Below are positions 38,287-49,469 of a stretch of DNA of 64,000 bases, in pieces. Where the stretch lies: assembly GCF_023856365.1 (NCBI RefSeq), contig NC_064548.1:22368461-22432460 (forward strand), written 5' to 3'. Below the pieces are notes generated by a model. It was given only the letters and a program-made list of their open reading frames with translations, was not told the DNA's origin and made no database searches. The translations under genes and the position numbers were made by a program. Position 1 is the stretch's first letter. Every line of letters starts with the position of its first letter. The stretch is from Brienomyrus brachyistius. Taxonomy: Eukaryota > Chordata > Actinopteri > Osteoglossiformes > Mormyridae.

Positions 38287-38406
38287 CAGTGCTTCTCAAC
38301 CCAGTTCTCGGGCACCCCTAGACAGTCTACGTTTTTGCCCCCTCCCAGCTCTATGCAGGACAGTGAGCTGTCTGGGGGTCCCCGAAGACCAGGATGGGAA
38401 ACACTG
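38287..38406. mobile_element. Very short hAT-type MITE
   Basis: The left end CAGTGCTTCTCAACCCAGTT and the right end AGGATGGGAAACACTG are inverted relatives. Flanks CTCTACAC (38279-38286) and CTGTACAC (38407-38414) match at 7 of 8 bases. Length 120 bp. Confidence 0.7.
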
Positions 38407-38745
38407 CTGTACACTATCAGCTTCTTCTTGGGTTCTTACAGTATGTTAGTCAATCTCAAAGCAGCACTTGCACACACAGAAGAGAATTACTCCTTTTTTA
38501 CCATTTCCAACTGTTACCATTTTCACTTCATGCCCAGCATAAGAGCCGTAATCAGTAATAGTTTGGTATCCATATTATTTTATCACTACACAAAATATTA
38601 GCTGGTGTCCTCTTAATGCATGGCTTTATTTTGGAAATGGCAGTATTCAAAATGTAATTATCAAAGACAAAATAAGTCAGGATGTACTTCTGATTGCTCA
38701 CTGATGATCTAGACAGTCTATGAATGTGTCTGTTTTTGTACAACG

Positions 38746-40150
38746 TCTATCCATCCATTTTCTGCTGCTTATCCAGGGTCAGGTCACGGGGGCAGCAGTC
38801 TAAGCAGGGATGCCCAGACCTCGCTCTCATCAGCAACCTCCTCCAGCTTCACCGGGGGAATACCAAGGCATTCCCAGGCCAGTCAAAAGACATAATCTCT
38901 CCAGCATATCCTGGGTCTGCCCTGGGGCCTCCTTTGGGTTGGACATGCCCGAAATACCTCCCCAGGGAGCCACCCAGGAGGCATCCTAGATAGATGCCCG
39001 ATCCATCTCAACTGGCTCCTTTCCATAGAGAGGACCAGAGGCTCTACATTAAGCCGCTCTCGAATATCTATCTCTAAGGCTGAGCCCAGACACCCTGCGG
39101 AGGAAGCTCATTTCAGTGCTTGTATCCACGATCTCATTCTTTCCCCAGAGCTCTGCCTTCAGGCTCAGCTCCCTCTTCACCAAAACAGAACAGCACAGTG
39201 TCTGCATTACTGCCAACACTGCACCAATCCATCTGTCGATCTCCTGCTCCCTTTCTCCCTCATTAATGAACAAGACCCCAAGATACTTGAGATACTCCTC
39301 CCCTTGAGGCTATAACTCATCCACCACCAAGAGAAGGCAATCCACCCTTTTCCAGTCGAGAATCATGACCTCACACTTGGAGGCGATGATCCTCATACCA
39401 GCTGCCTCGCACTCAGCTGCAAACTGCCCCAGTGCCTGCTGCAGGTCAAAGCCCGATGAAGCCAACAGGACCACATCATCTGCAAAAAACAAAGACATGA
39501 TCCTGAGGCCCCCAAAGCAGACCCCTTCCGCCCTTTGGCTACGCCTATAAATACTGTCCATAAAATTTGTGAATAAAATCGGTGACAAAGGGCAGCCCTA
39601 GTGGAGTCCAACACCCATCGGGAACGAGTCTGACTTACTGCTGCCAAAGCGAACTCTTGCCCAATTTATAGAGGGATCCAATGGTCTGCAACAACGGACC
39701 CCATGCCCCATGGTCCTGGAGCACCCCCACAGGACCCCTGAAGGACACGGTCATATGCCTTTTCGAAGTCCACAAAACACATGTAGACTGATTGGGCAAA
39801 CTCCCATGAACCCTCCAGTAACCTTTTGAAGGTGAAGAGATGGTCCAGTGTTCTGCGACCAGGATGGAATCCACATTGTTCCTCCTGGATCTGAGACTCG
39901 ACCAAAGGACGAGCCCTCTTCTCCAGTGCTCCAGCATAGACCTTCCCAGGGAGGCTAAAGTGTATGAGCCCCCTAAAGTTGGAACACATTCTCCGGTCCC
40001 CTTACTTAAAGACTGGGACCACCACCACAGTCTGCCAATCCAAAGGCACTGTCCCCAACGTCCATGCAATGTTGAAGAGGTGTTTCAGCAAAGACAGCCC
40101 AACAACATCAAGCATTTTTGTTGCCCTGGAAACAAGGAGTTTTTTAAAAT
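38746..40150 (-). mobile_element. 5'-truncated LINE (non-LTR retrotransposon) with broken reverse transcriptase
   Basis: On the minus strand, recognisable RT pieces appear in order: the EEQCGFHPGRRTLDHLFTF region (near 39880), FVDFEKAYDRV (near 39770), the catalytic LFFADDVVLLAS box (near 39500), then EIDRWIGAVLAVMQTL and MSFLRRVSGLSLRDR (39270-39050). The pieces fall in different frames, so the enzyme is inactivated by frameshifts. The 5' end stops inside the RT domain at about 40150, as expected from incomplete reverse transcription. The 3' end reads CTGGATAAGCAGCAGAAAATGG then ATGG units. This is the common fish LINE type with the FADD box; Rex1, L2 or RTE clade cannot be settled by eye. 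Confidence 0.85.
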
Positions 40151-40465
40151 ATATATATTTTCTACAGTTTTTCTGGAAAATTATTAGATTAAACAATGAG
40201 AGATAAAAAAAATATCTGTTTAGGTACATTTGTGAAAAAAATAAAAAGAATTGGTGGACATCTGTTATATGTATTATTTGGTGGTAAAATTCATTGTTTT
40301 TTCTCTCACTAGGAATAAAATTATCTGTAAAAGTATAAAATGTGTTATGTTACTGTCTTTAAACACGATAATATTTTAGGCAGATGTACCTTTTACTCTA
40401 AGCACTAAAGGGGTAGTGTTCAACGTTAAAAGGATCATAAAGGACACCAACTGCACACATGTATC

Positions 40466-40761
40466 TGTCACGATTCGCCGGTGACGCGGGTAAGGAGCGG
40501 GCAGGCAAGCGGGTAAGGAGCGGGCAGGCAGGCAGAATACGGGGAAACAGGGGTTTATTAGGGCGCAGGGTTGAATGGGAGAGACTACGGGTACGGATAT
40601 CGACAAACATCAATGACGGACAGGGGACCAAGGCAAGACACGGACTGAAATACACAAGACTGGGCTAACATAATCAGACACAGCTGGATACGATCAGGGA
40701 AACACACCTGGATAATCAGAGGGCGTGGCACACACGAGGATCGTACGAGCTGGGCGTGACA
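40466..40761 (-). repeat. 3' LTR of the 2.4-kb element
   Basis: This LTR is 296 bp long and nearly identical to the 5' copy. The main differences are a short block (GGAGC against TCGCTC on the plus strand) near 40492 and single-base changes. It is preceded on the minus strand by the polypurine tract. Confidence 0.88.
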
Positions 40762-41144
40762 GAACCCCCCCTCCCCAAAGGCGCACTCTCCGGGCGAGCC
40801 TCAGGGGAGGCGAAGGACGAGACGAGGGGAGACCAGGACTTGGAAAACAAGAAAAAAAAAAACGTTAACGAGGGACAGGGAACAGGACGGACAGACAGAA
40901 CTGACATAAGGGCAGAAGCCACGACAGGACTTGACAAAGGACGGGGAAGGCAGATAGACAGAGAAGGAATGGGGACACAGAGGGAACAGGCGGAACAAAC
41001 GGGCCAGGAGTGAAAGGAGGGAACACCGGGGAACGAGGAGCAGAAACAAAGGGACGAGGAATGGAGACAGGAGGGACAAAGCCGGGAGGAGGAGCAAACA
41101 AAGGAGTGACATAGGCAGGGGAGTAGGGAGAGAAGGAGGGGGAA

Positions 41145-42551
41145 CTAAGGGGAGCCCGAGGGAGCCCCAGCGTGCGACAGGAGGCAGCCGGAGGGGCCGC
41201 AGGCGGCCGGAGCTGGAGGGGACCTCGGAGGGGTCGAGGAGGGAGGTGGAGGGAGACCCAGGGAAGGGGACGAGTGAGCTGGAGGGGACCTAGGCGAGGG
41301 CAAGGAGAGGGGGGGAGCCGCAATAGGCGGCGATGTCCTCCGACATGCCAGAGTTGGGGGACCAGCAGGCGACGGAGGAGCCGCCGTCGGGGAGCCCGCA
41401 GGCGACCGACGAGATGCCGGAGGAGAGAGTGAGGCAGGGCGACGAGGCTGTGGAGGGGGGCCCGCAGGCGACAGCCGACCCAGAGGGCCAGGACCCGCAG
41501 GCGCCGACCGAGCCCCAGCACAGGCGAGGGAGGGCGAGCCAGGGGGCAGGGCGGGAGGGACCCCAGCCCTGCGTCCTCTCCCCTTATGGGACACGGACAT
41601 AAGGACCCTTGGCAGGCGTCGGGCTCGCTGGGGCGAGGGCAGAGGAGTCACAGGGGGCATAGTCACTAGAGGAGGCGGAGGGAGCGCCTCGGAAGTGGGC
41701 GCGGGAGCTGCAGGCAGAGGGAGTGCCTGCTTGGGAGCTGCAGGCGGCTGTGCAGGCGTCAGAGGGAGCACCTGCTCCGGAGCTGCAGGCGGCTGCGCAG
41801 GCGGCAGAGGGAGCACCTGCTCCGGAGCTGCAGGCGGCTGCGCAGGCGGCAGCGGAGGCGGCTGCTTGGGCGCTGGACCCGCAGGGGGTGGGACCGGTAG
41901 GTCCAGTGCGGGCAAGACGGACGTGGCCCCTTTAAGTGTCCGGGGCACACGCGGGAAAGCTTCCCGCACTGCACTGGCCCCTTCGTTGGCCAGCCGCTCG
42001 GGCCCGAAGCAATACCGCTCGAGGGGCGGTGGCAGCTCTGCGGCGGCTGGCCGCTCTCCCCGGATGGGGAAAGCTGCCTGCGTAGGTGGCTTAGCTGCGA
42101 TGGTGACGTCAAGGTCGACCGGGAGATCCTCCCGTTCCCCGTTTGGGAAAGAAGCGGGGATGAGGGTGCACGCTCCCTGAACGATCGTCGGGGCGATCGC
42201 GTGCTTCCTCCTCTTCTTCCTCTTCGTCACTGTGGCCGCGGGAGGCTGTTCCACGTCTGCCGACACAGATGCCTAGGGAACCTCTTCCGCGACACATTGT
42301 GCGCCTATCCCCAACCTCCGCACAGTCATGTGTTGCACCAGCTGGTAGAGGTTGGCGTGCACCTCTCCTAGGCTGTACCTGCCCTCCGAAGGGGACCTCG
42401 CCAGCAGGAGATGTCAGCTCTGCGTGGTCAAATCCAGCGCGACGGGGTCCTCTTGGACGTTGGACTGGGTGAGCCAATAGTATGCCTCCTGCAGCAGACC
42501 GAGAAGGTCGCTCTCGGTTTGCTGCCGTGCCTCTTTGGTTAGGTCCGTCAT
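41145..42551 (-). pseudogene. Interrupted Pro/Ala-rich reading frame of the LTR element
   Basis: One frame runs from an ATG two bases inside the 5' LTR boundary (42551) to a stop at 41145-41147, 468 codons plus stop. It is broken by two in-frame stops, TGA at 42416-42414 and TAG at 42275-42273. The first 45 codons are acidic and Gln/Leu-rich. The middle part has a short basic, nuclear-signal-like KRKKRRKH. The last 250 residues are dominated by Pro and Ala, with a 15-residue unit around PLPPAQPPAAPEQ repeated about three times (plus-strand DNA about 41739-41868). No zinc knuckle, protease, RT or integrase motif is visible. It occupies the gag position, but I do not recognise the family. Open frames on the opposite strand here are by-products of high GC. 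Confidence 0.6.
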
Positions 42552-42552
42552 T
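42543..42552 (-). promoter_or_regulatory. Putative self-priming primer-binding site
   Basis: On the minus strand the ten bases AATGACGGAC start one base after the 5' LTR. They are perfectly complementary to GTCCGTCATT inside the LTR (42710-42701; 3' copy 40621-40612). No tRNA-type TGG start is seen. In Tf1/sushi elements the 5' end of the RNA folds back onto exactly this position to prime DNA synthesis. The site also overlaps the ATG of the internal frame (42551-42549). Confidence 0.6.
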
Positions 42553-42553
42553 C

Positions 42554-42850
42554 TGTCACGATTCGCCGGTGACGCGGGTAATCGCTCGGGCAGGCAAGCG
42601 GGTAAGGAGCGGGCAGGCAGGCAGAATATGGGGAAGCAGGGGTTTATTAGGGCGCAGGGTTGAATGGGAGAGACTACGGGTACGGACATCGACAAACATC
42701 AATGACGGACAGGGGACCAAGACAAGACACGGACTGAAATACACAAGACTGGGCTAACATAATCAGACACAGCTGGATACGATCAGGGAAACACACGTGG
42801 ATAATCAGAGGGCGTGGCACACACGAGGATCGTACGAGCCGGGTGTGACA
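42554..42850 (-). repeat. 5' LTR of the 2.4-kb element
   Basis: This LTR is 297 bp long with TG...CA ends. On the minus strand an AATAAA lies at 42648-42643. About 60 bases before it, GTCCGTCATT (42710-42701) is the likely start of the R region, because it is complementary to the primer-binding site just outside the LTR. The partner copy at the 3' end is 40466-40761. Confidence 0.88.
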
Positions 42851-42855
42851 GTATC

Positions 42856-44739
42856 TGTATGCGATCATTATTTATAGTTTTACACTTTATTCACCTACTC
42901 AAGGTGATAACAAATAGAAAACATTTTATTTTGCTACATCTATTGTGGCATCGTGTGATAAATTAGCATCCCTTGGCTTTATTTGTTGTCTCAATCAATG
43001 GCTTTTAAATGCAACAGGTCATTGATTGGGTAGCTCTCACCCAGGCTTGCCAAATAACGATTGGAGAGTGAGTCTAAGTGAGACAGATCCCAAATGTACA
43101 GCAACCAATGACAGAGTCAACATTCATACAGATAAGCTTCATTTGTGATCAGCACATGCACCACTAGCTTCTTAAGATAACCACCTCTTATGTTTTTCAC
43201 CATCAGCCTGTCACACACAGTCTTGCCTCTGGGAAAATGACGACCGGTAAAGACTTCATTCAGGAAGGCGTTTAGATGTTTTCAGCTACTTCACATATTT
43301 TAGCTCTTAGCTGCCATAATGGGCCAGGTGGCAAAAAGGACGAGCAGCTCAGGGAAATGAGCACAAAAGCTCTCCTGCTGTATTTTATACAGTATAACAC
43401 GGAAGGAATACAACATTTGAGTAACAAAGACAAAACAACAGCTGAAATCAAATAACCACAAAATGGCCTAGTGACATCTATCAAATAGAACACCTCTGCA
43501 AATAATATTAACCCGGTTGAAAAATGCTATAACAGGAATCACGGGAGGCAGAAGATGCATAACCGTCCCCGGCCTTTATCTTCAAAGCTCACTTTGCACT
43601 TCAACATTATTCTCTGAAGACACATTGGATCAGCACCGTTTCAGCAGTGTTTTCATGAAAATGAATGACAGCTTGGTTATGTTCTTATCGAGTTAAGTCC
43701 ATATAGAAAAAGGTGTTGAAATAGTTTTATATATTTTTTTAATGTGTTCCAGCTGAATTTAATTACACGGAGCAGAGGTTTTCATTTAAGTATGACCTTA
43801 ATTTTTTAAGTATTTCTACTTAACTCATTTGTTTCTTTTGAATCTATACAATGTACAATTTCACAATTGTAATTTTTTTATTATTGTATTACAGTTTAGA
43901 TTATGCATAAATCAGTAACTAAGTGACTGAATAATCCTCATTAAACTGAACATGCAGTTGACACAATTGTTTGACGCAAATCAACCAAATGAAATTAACA
44001 CTTATTGACCTATATTTACGCTGAAACGATTCTGCGACATTCTTCTAATACATTCTTAAATAAAAGCCCACGATGGCTGACTTGTATATTCTTGCCACTT
44101 GTATGGTTTCCGCACAGAATCTACGGGACTTTATTTGTACGGTTCTTTCACAAACGCCAGGCACATTCCGACAGCGATCCGTTTAGGGGGAACAATAATT
44201 ATGTCATCAGATGAATGAGCTCCCATGTATTGAAGGGGAAATTCCCACAGCAGAGACAAGCATAATGAGCCAGTTAAAACATCCTTGCCGCAAGGGTTGA
44301 AAATATCCCTGGCTTTTAGAGTTTTAAACAGGCTGTTGTATAGGACCTACACATGCCTCTGTGTGACCATAACGAGGCCTGGAGGTATTACAGCATCGCA
44401 TCCCACGTGGAATATTTATGTCCAAGTACTGCTGTTGGAGACGGGAGATGCCTGGAGGGGAAGTGGTGAATTCGCAGCTCTGTGAGATTGATCCCTCAGA
44501 GAAATGCCCCCTACTTTACACCCCTATACTTACGACAAACCCTCTAGTCCAGTGTGAATATAAAAACTAAGTAGATTTAAAGCCTTTCCATGTGTACAAG
44601 ACCTCAAAGGGTATAGAGTAAAAAAGACACAACTGCCTAAGACTGTCTGCTTGGAGGTTAATGTTCAGCAAATTTCAAAGTTTTTTTTTATACCTAAGAG
44701 ACAACTGCTTTTTAAGGAATATGTGAACGTCTGGGTACC
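42856..44739. other. Gene-free AT-rich DNA
   Basis: Only short unrecognised frames are present and no repeat ends were identified. Confidence 0.55.
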
Positions 44740-45375
44740 AATAAAGGCAGTCATCATAATGCGTTAGTGATACCATAATAATGCATAATGCATTCATAAA
44801 GTATTATAAACACAGCTATAACTATTTAACTATCCATCCATCCATCCATTTTCCAAACCGCTTATCCTATTGGGTCGCGGGGGGTCCGGAGCCTATCCCG
44901 GAAGCAATGGGCACGAGGCAGGGAACAACCCAGGATGGGGGGCCAGCCCATCGCAGGGCACACTCACACACCAGTCACTCACACATGCACACCTATGGGC
45001 AATTTAGCGACTCCAATTAGCCTCAGCATGTTTTTGGACTGTGGGGGGAAACCGGAGTACCCGGAGGAAACCCCACGACGACATGGGGAGAACATGCAAA
45101 CTCCACACACATGTGACCCAGGTGGAGACTTGAACCCGGGTCCCAGAGGTGTGAGGCAACAGTGCTAACCACTGCACCACCATGCCGCCCCCTAACTATT
45201 TAACTATTTATATAAAAGCACAGTACAGCCATGTTTATTATGCATTATAAATGCTCTATGAAGCTCTCATCTGTAATGCACTATAGATGCCATAATGCTT
45301 TATAATGCTCATTATAAGCCATTATAATGTATTACGAAGGTATTTAACACTAACCATGGATGCATTATAGATGGA
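44740..45375. repeat. AT-rich repeat with imperfect inverted ends, split by a SINE
   Basis: CATCATAATGCGTTAG at the left and GCATTATAGATGG at the right are imperfect inverted copies. Between them are many ATAATGC/GCATTAT words, interrupted by the SINE at 44834-45192. Similar words occur at 22360-22400. A MITE is a fair guess. Confidence 0.4.
44834..45192 (-). mobile_element. Full-length V-SINE/Mermaid-like tRNA SINE
   Basis: Same structure as the copy at 25.2 kb, with (ATCC)n tail at the left, box B GAACCCGGGTCCC and box A region CAGTGCTAACCACTG at the right. It is flanked by a perfect 15-bp duplication TAACTATTTAACTAT (44819-44833 and 45193-45207). It has landed inside an AT-rich repeat that continues on both sides. 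Confidence 0.88.
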
Positions 45376-47224
45376 AGCATTATTTTTCTGTTTAATTGAA
45401 TTTGCTCAATTGCGCATATGAAACTCTTGAACATTTCTCTTACTTTTAAAATCAGTACAATCAAACCTTTTCAAACTAAATGTTGAGCATGCTCTGTGTA
45501 AATTATTGCATAAAAATCTACACAACTGATGCATAAAATCAGTCAAAACCTGATTACCTTGTTTTCAGGTTAAAACAAACAGTCCTTCAATTATTATGTT
45601 TTTTATCATTTATTGAGAGTCCTGCAAGTGCATTTCACAAAATGTGTGTTTTTGGCCCTGCTACTAATTTCTAATATTGGCTCACTCATGTGATCATGTA
45701 ATGAAGAATTATTATGATAATGACTGTCACTAAGGGCTGAGGATTCCCTTTCTGACACGGAACTTGTATATTTGGCCTTTGTTTAAACACCCGATAAAGA
45801 TACTGATTTTTAAACAATGCTGGAGTAATTTATCTGTATTTGAAACATACTCTTGCTTTTGCTTAGACACCTTGCCTGAAAAAAGTCTTCATAGTTCTAT
45901 GTATCCAATATAGCCATTAAATGTTACATAAATATTTCATTCAGAATAGCAAAATCCTGAAATGAAATATAAGACAAACCACCATGCAATTACAAGACTT
46001 TGCAATATAGTATAAGTATGGTAGCAGTAGGTGGTGCCGCATGCAGCAAAAGGTTTGATTTCTTTATTGCATTATTAACATGAATTGGCTTAATTATCCT
46101 CACCTAGTTTCCCAAAAGTTCCTGCCCGTTCAGATATACAGAGCTCAGTTATACAGCAGACTTATCCCTCAAACCATCAGAAAACATCCGAAACTGATTG
46201 ACTTCTCATCAATCAATAAAGTACTATCAATCAATCAATCAATCAATCATAATGCAAACTCACAGCTCCAAAACTAGAGGCTCTTTTCTCAAGATAGCCA
46301 TGACTTTGCTAGGCATATATGGTACATAATTACAATTCCTCTGAAACAGCACTCCAACTGCCCAGTGGATTTCGGGGGAGCGAGGGTGTACCATGTCTTC
46401 CCAAGTCATAAACAGCATATATCTACAGCTTTCATTTCTGTCAATGAAGGCAGAGCCGTCTTGAAGTCTGAGGTCAGGGCTGTAGAGGTTCTCACTTCAG
46501 GGGGAGTTCCAGTTGAAATTTTGGATTAGGAACTCGGAAATTCCGACTTTCGAATTCAAACGGAACGGAGCACAAGAAGCGGACATCTGGACCAAAAGTG
46601 GGAGGGGGCCAAAATCCTGCTGGGCCCTCATATTCGATCAACCCTCCAACTGGGTACAGTCTGCTGTTTCCCTCATAATTTAATTTACAAGCCTTTTCAT
46701 AGCTTTCATTCACCTTGCCAGTGTTTCCAATAAACTTAACATTCATTGTTACTTAACCAGCCATAATTAATCGTGTAGTAATTGGCTCGGCAAACATGAC
46801 ATGAAAAATTATTGCAGTTTTGTTCATTGGCCACTAAAATAAGTGTGTGTAATTTTATGCTTTGATTTAGTTATTTATTATAATTTTTTTATGTGAGCTT
46901 AGAACACCTTGTTTATTGCAAGGACACTGGATTTCCTCAGTGGATTTTCCAACAGCATTGTGGAAGAAGGAGAATGGACGTATTACCCAGCTGTTTGTTT
47001 CCAGTTGTAGATGGACAGATATTCCACTTTCATAACACCCAGCATACCTGTGGGTAGTAATGTCAACTATTTGATTGCAAAGGATGATGGGAAGGGGTTG
47101 GCATGGACGTGGCATCTACACTCTAATGGCGATTATACATAATTTATTGGTGAAACTGAAGCGCCGGCTGAATTCTCAGGTTCATAATTATGGTTAAGAA
47201 TTATAATTTCTGTTATCCCAGGCA
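45376..47224. other. Gene-free AT-rich DNA
   Basis: A short (CAAT)n run at 46227-46249 follows ATCAATAAAGTA, a SINE-tail-like word. No gene is seen. Confidence 0.5.
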
Positions 47225-47229
47225 ACACA

Positions 47230-47497
47230 TGTCAAGGGACGCGGGGATGATAGACAGGCAGGCAGCGGGTACGGAGGAGGCAGGAAGGAAACCGGGTTTA
47301 TTGACGAGATCGGAAGGACAGGGCAACCAGCGACAAACTAACATTAATGACAAGTCTGGGGAAGACAGACTCAGACGCGGACTAAATATAAAAGACAAGC
47401 CCAAAATAACAGGAAACAGCTGGGGATGATCGAGGAAGCACATGTGGATGATCAGGGGGCGTGGCACACACCAGGATCGGACAAGCTGGGCGTGAGA
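47230..47497 (-). mobile_element. Solo LTR related to the 2.4-kb element
   Basis: This 268-bp stretch begins TGTCAAG, ends CGTGAGA, and is flanked by the 5-bp duplication ACACA (47225-47229 and 47498-47502). Its order of segments follows the LTRs at 40.5 and 42.6 kb: a reversed AATAAA (GGGTTTATT), AACATTAATGAC, and GGGGGCGTGGCACACACCAG near the end. It is clearly diverged, so it is an older or sister-family member reduced by LTR-LTR recombination. Confidence 0.8.
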
Positions 47498-48908
47498 ACA
47501 CACTTCTGTTAAATACATTTCCGGAATAAACTGCTCCTGTGTTGGTTATTGTCATAGTCTACAGCCACGTAGATACCCATACCAACCACTCTTCATGACC
47601 TGTCTCTGAGTAGCTACAGCAAATATCGAAAGCAAAGCAATCACCGATCCCAGATGTTCACATTCTTAGTAACCTTGAAACCTTTCCTGGGTCCTCAGTA
47701 ACTTAAACATGATTCTGATTTTTGTGTAGCTAGTAACAATTCCAAGTTTGCTATCCTTTGGGGAAAACAATCGAAATGGCAGCCATGGTTGCGATATCAT
47801 TTGGAATCATAAATGATGAGATGGCATCCTACTAGGGAGATAACATGTCCGTAAATAGAGTGATTTAGAAGCCATAGATGGATAATGGGGTGGCATGAAT
47901 GGAAGGGGAAGAACAGGTAAGAGGAAGCAGTTTAGACTCTAGAAAAATTGAGAGAAAGCCTGGTAGACAGATTGAAACTGGTCTTTAACATCAGATGGGT
48001 AGCGGTTTATCTAGATATATAATGTTTAATAGAGTTGCGTGGCCATTTAGTTGCTAAAACAAACTCCTGCTAATTTGTTATGTTGCTCCTTTTAGCAATG
48101 GAGAAAATGTTAGTTGTAGAAGTACCCCTCTGTGCCATTTTCCGTACTTGTACTGCAGCACCAGAGAAAAGGACTCAATGTGGAAAGCATCACAAGTAGA
48201 ATATGTGCAGGGCACTGATAAATTCTTTATGTCTGGGAATACATTAGCAGACTGCTAACAGTGTCATTAACATGGCTGGAAGTCAGCCAGTGTGCCAGGA
48301 GAGCATTAGCATTCAGGACGTTATCTCCATCATGCTCCAGAGCCATGTCTCATGAAAGCCCTGCACCCAGTTTATGGCTGTCAGAAGTTTGTTCCAGCGC
48401 ACTGAGCTGGGAGTCCAGTCTCTAAATTATGCATGACACAGAACACCAAGAGCTTTCTCAACAAAAGAGAGCAGATTTCTCAGGACAATCAAGAACTGCA
48501 GTGGTATAATTACCAACATCCACAGCAACAAGTGTGTGACCGTATGACTTTCGGCACCTGGGGTCACATTTTATTGTACGTAAAATACTGCATCATTTCT
48601 TCAGTTCCTTGCCTTTTGTATGCATGTTTATTTTGCTGGTGCTCATCTCCAGCATCCCTTGCTGGCCCCTTGTAGATAATAAAGCATCAAAGAAATAGCA
48701 TGGAAACAGAGAAAAATCCCTTATTAGCTTCTGTTTTGTATGGCTTAGTCCATATGCAGCACTGACCAGGAAAATTGGATGAATGTTGGTTGAAAGGCCC
48801 GTCTGAAATGTTTCCCTCTTGAAGCTGGAGATGAGGATTTAGTGGTCATGACTACTTGCAAAAGAGAGAATTAATTTTGATAAATGAACCTAAAAATATA
48901 TACAATGC

Positions 48909-49028
48909 TTTCATTGGTGCCTAGTCACATGGTCATGCCACGGGAAACTTTCATAGGTGCTTAGTCAAATGGTCGCATCATTGGAAGATACGATTGGTGC
49001 CTGGTCACTTTGTCTTGTCATTGGAAGT
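48909..49028. repeat. Three-copy 40-bp tandem repeat
   Basis: Units start at 48909, 48949 and 48989. They share TTGGTGCCTAGTCA-like and TGGTC-like words at fixed spacing, with about 10-15 differences between copies. This is an old minisatellite. Confidence 0.75.
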
Positions 49029-49469
49029 TTCCTTAGCAGGTAAATCCTGTATAGCCCTGTAACTGGTTCAGCAGACTAATTTATTAACTTTTTGCAATAG
49101 GCTGTGATGAATGATACCATGCAGGAGAGATCAAAGGTGATTAAAATTATTGTTGGTGGGGGGCGTTCTGCTAAAATGGACACCGGGAGAGGAGTTCAGT
49201 CCATGCACAGATGAAGGGCCATAGATATTAAGAATATATTCTTCATATCCTCAAAGCTTTAATTAGATATTATTGTTGCATGGTCTCCCCGTCCAAAGAC
49301 ATAAATACAGTTTCGTTAATTGACATCTAAATTGTCCCTAGTTTCTAAATGTGTGTATGTGCCCTGCAAAAATCTAGGACTAGCATCCTATCCCAGTACC
49401 TCAGTCTTACGTCGTATGTCGTATGCTTCCAGGGAAAGCCGCATACAAAATGGGTGATGATGATGATTA

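Larger units (their letters stand above)
40466..42850 (-). mobile_element. Complete small non-autonomous LTR retrotransposon (2,385 bp)
   Basis: Two direct LTRs (40466-40761 and 42554-42850) begin TGTCACG and end CGTGACA or TGTGACA, and are flanked by the 5-bp target duplication GTATC (40461-40465 and 42851-42855). Transcription is on the minus strand. The polypurine tract GGGGAGGGGGGGTTC (40776-40762) abuts the 3' LTR, and the primer-binding region follows the 5' LTR. The LTRs differ at about seven scattered positions plus one short block near their 3' (transcriptional) end, so the insertion is fairly recent. The 1.8-kb interior has no reverse transcriptase, integrase or protease, so movement would need proteins from another element. 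The 5-bp duplication and LTR layout point to the Ty3/gypsy group; family assignment is inference. Confidence 0.88.

Noticed and set aside
40865..42180. Long GC-rich frames opposite the LTR-element frame
   Set aside because: They are shadows of a GC-rich, repeat-bearing sequence; LTR, polypurine tract and primer-site orientation all indicate minus-strand transcription.
48909..49028. CRISPR-like array
   Set aside because: The units are contiguous without spacers and the genome is vertebrate.
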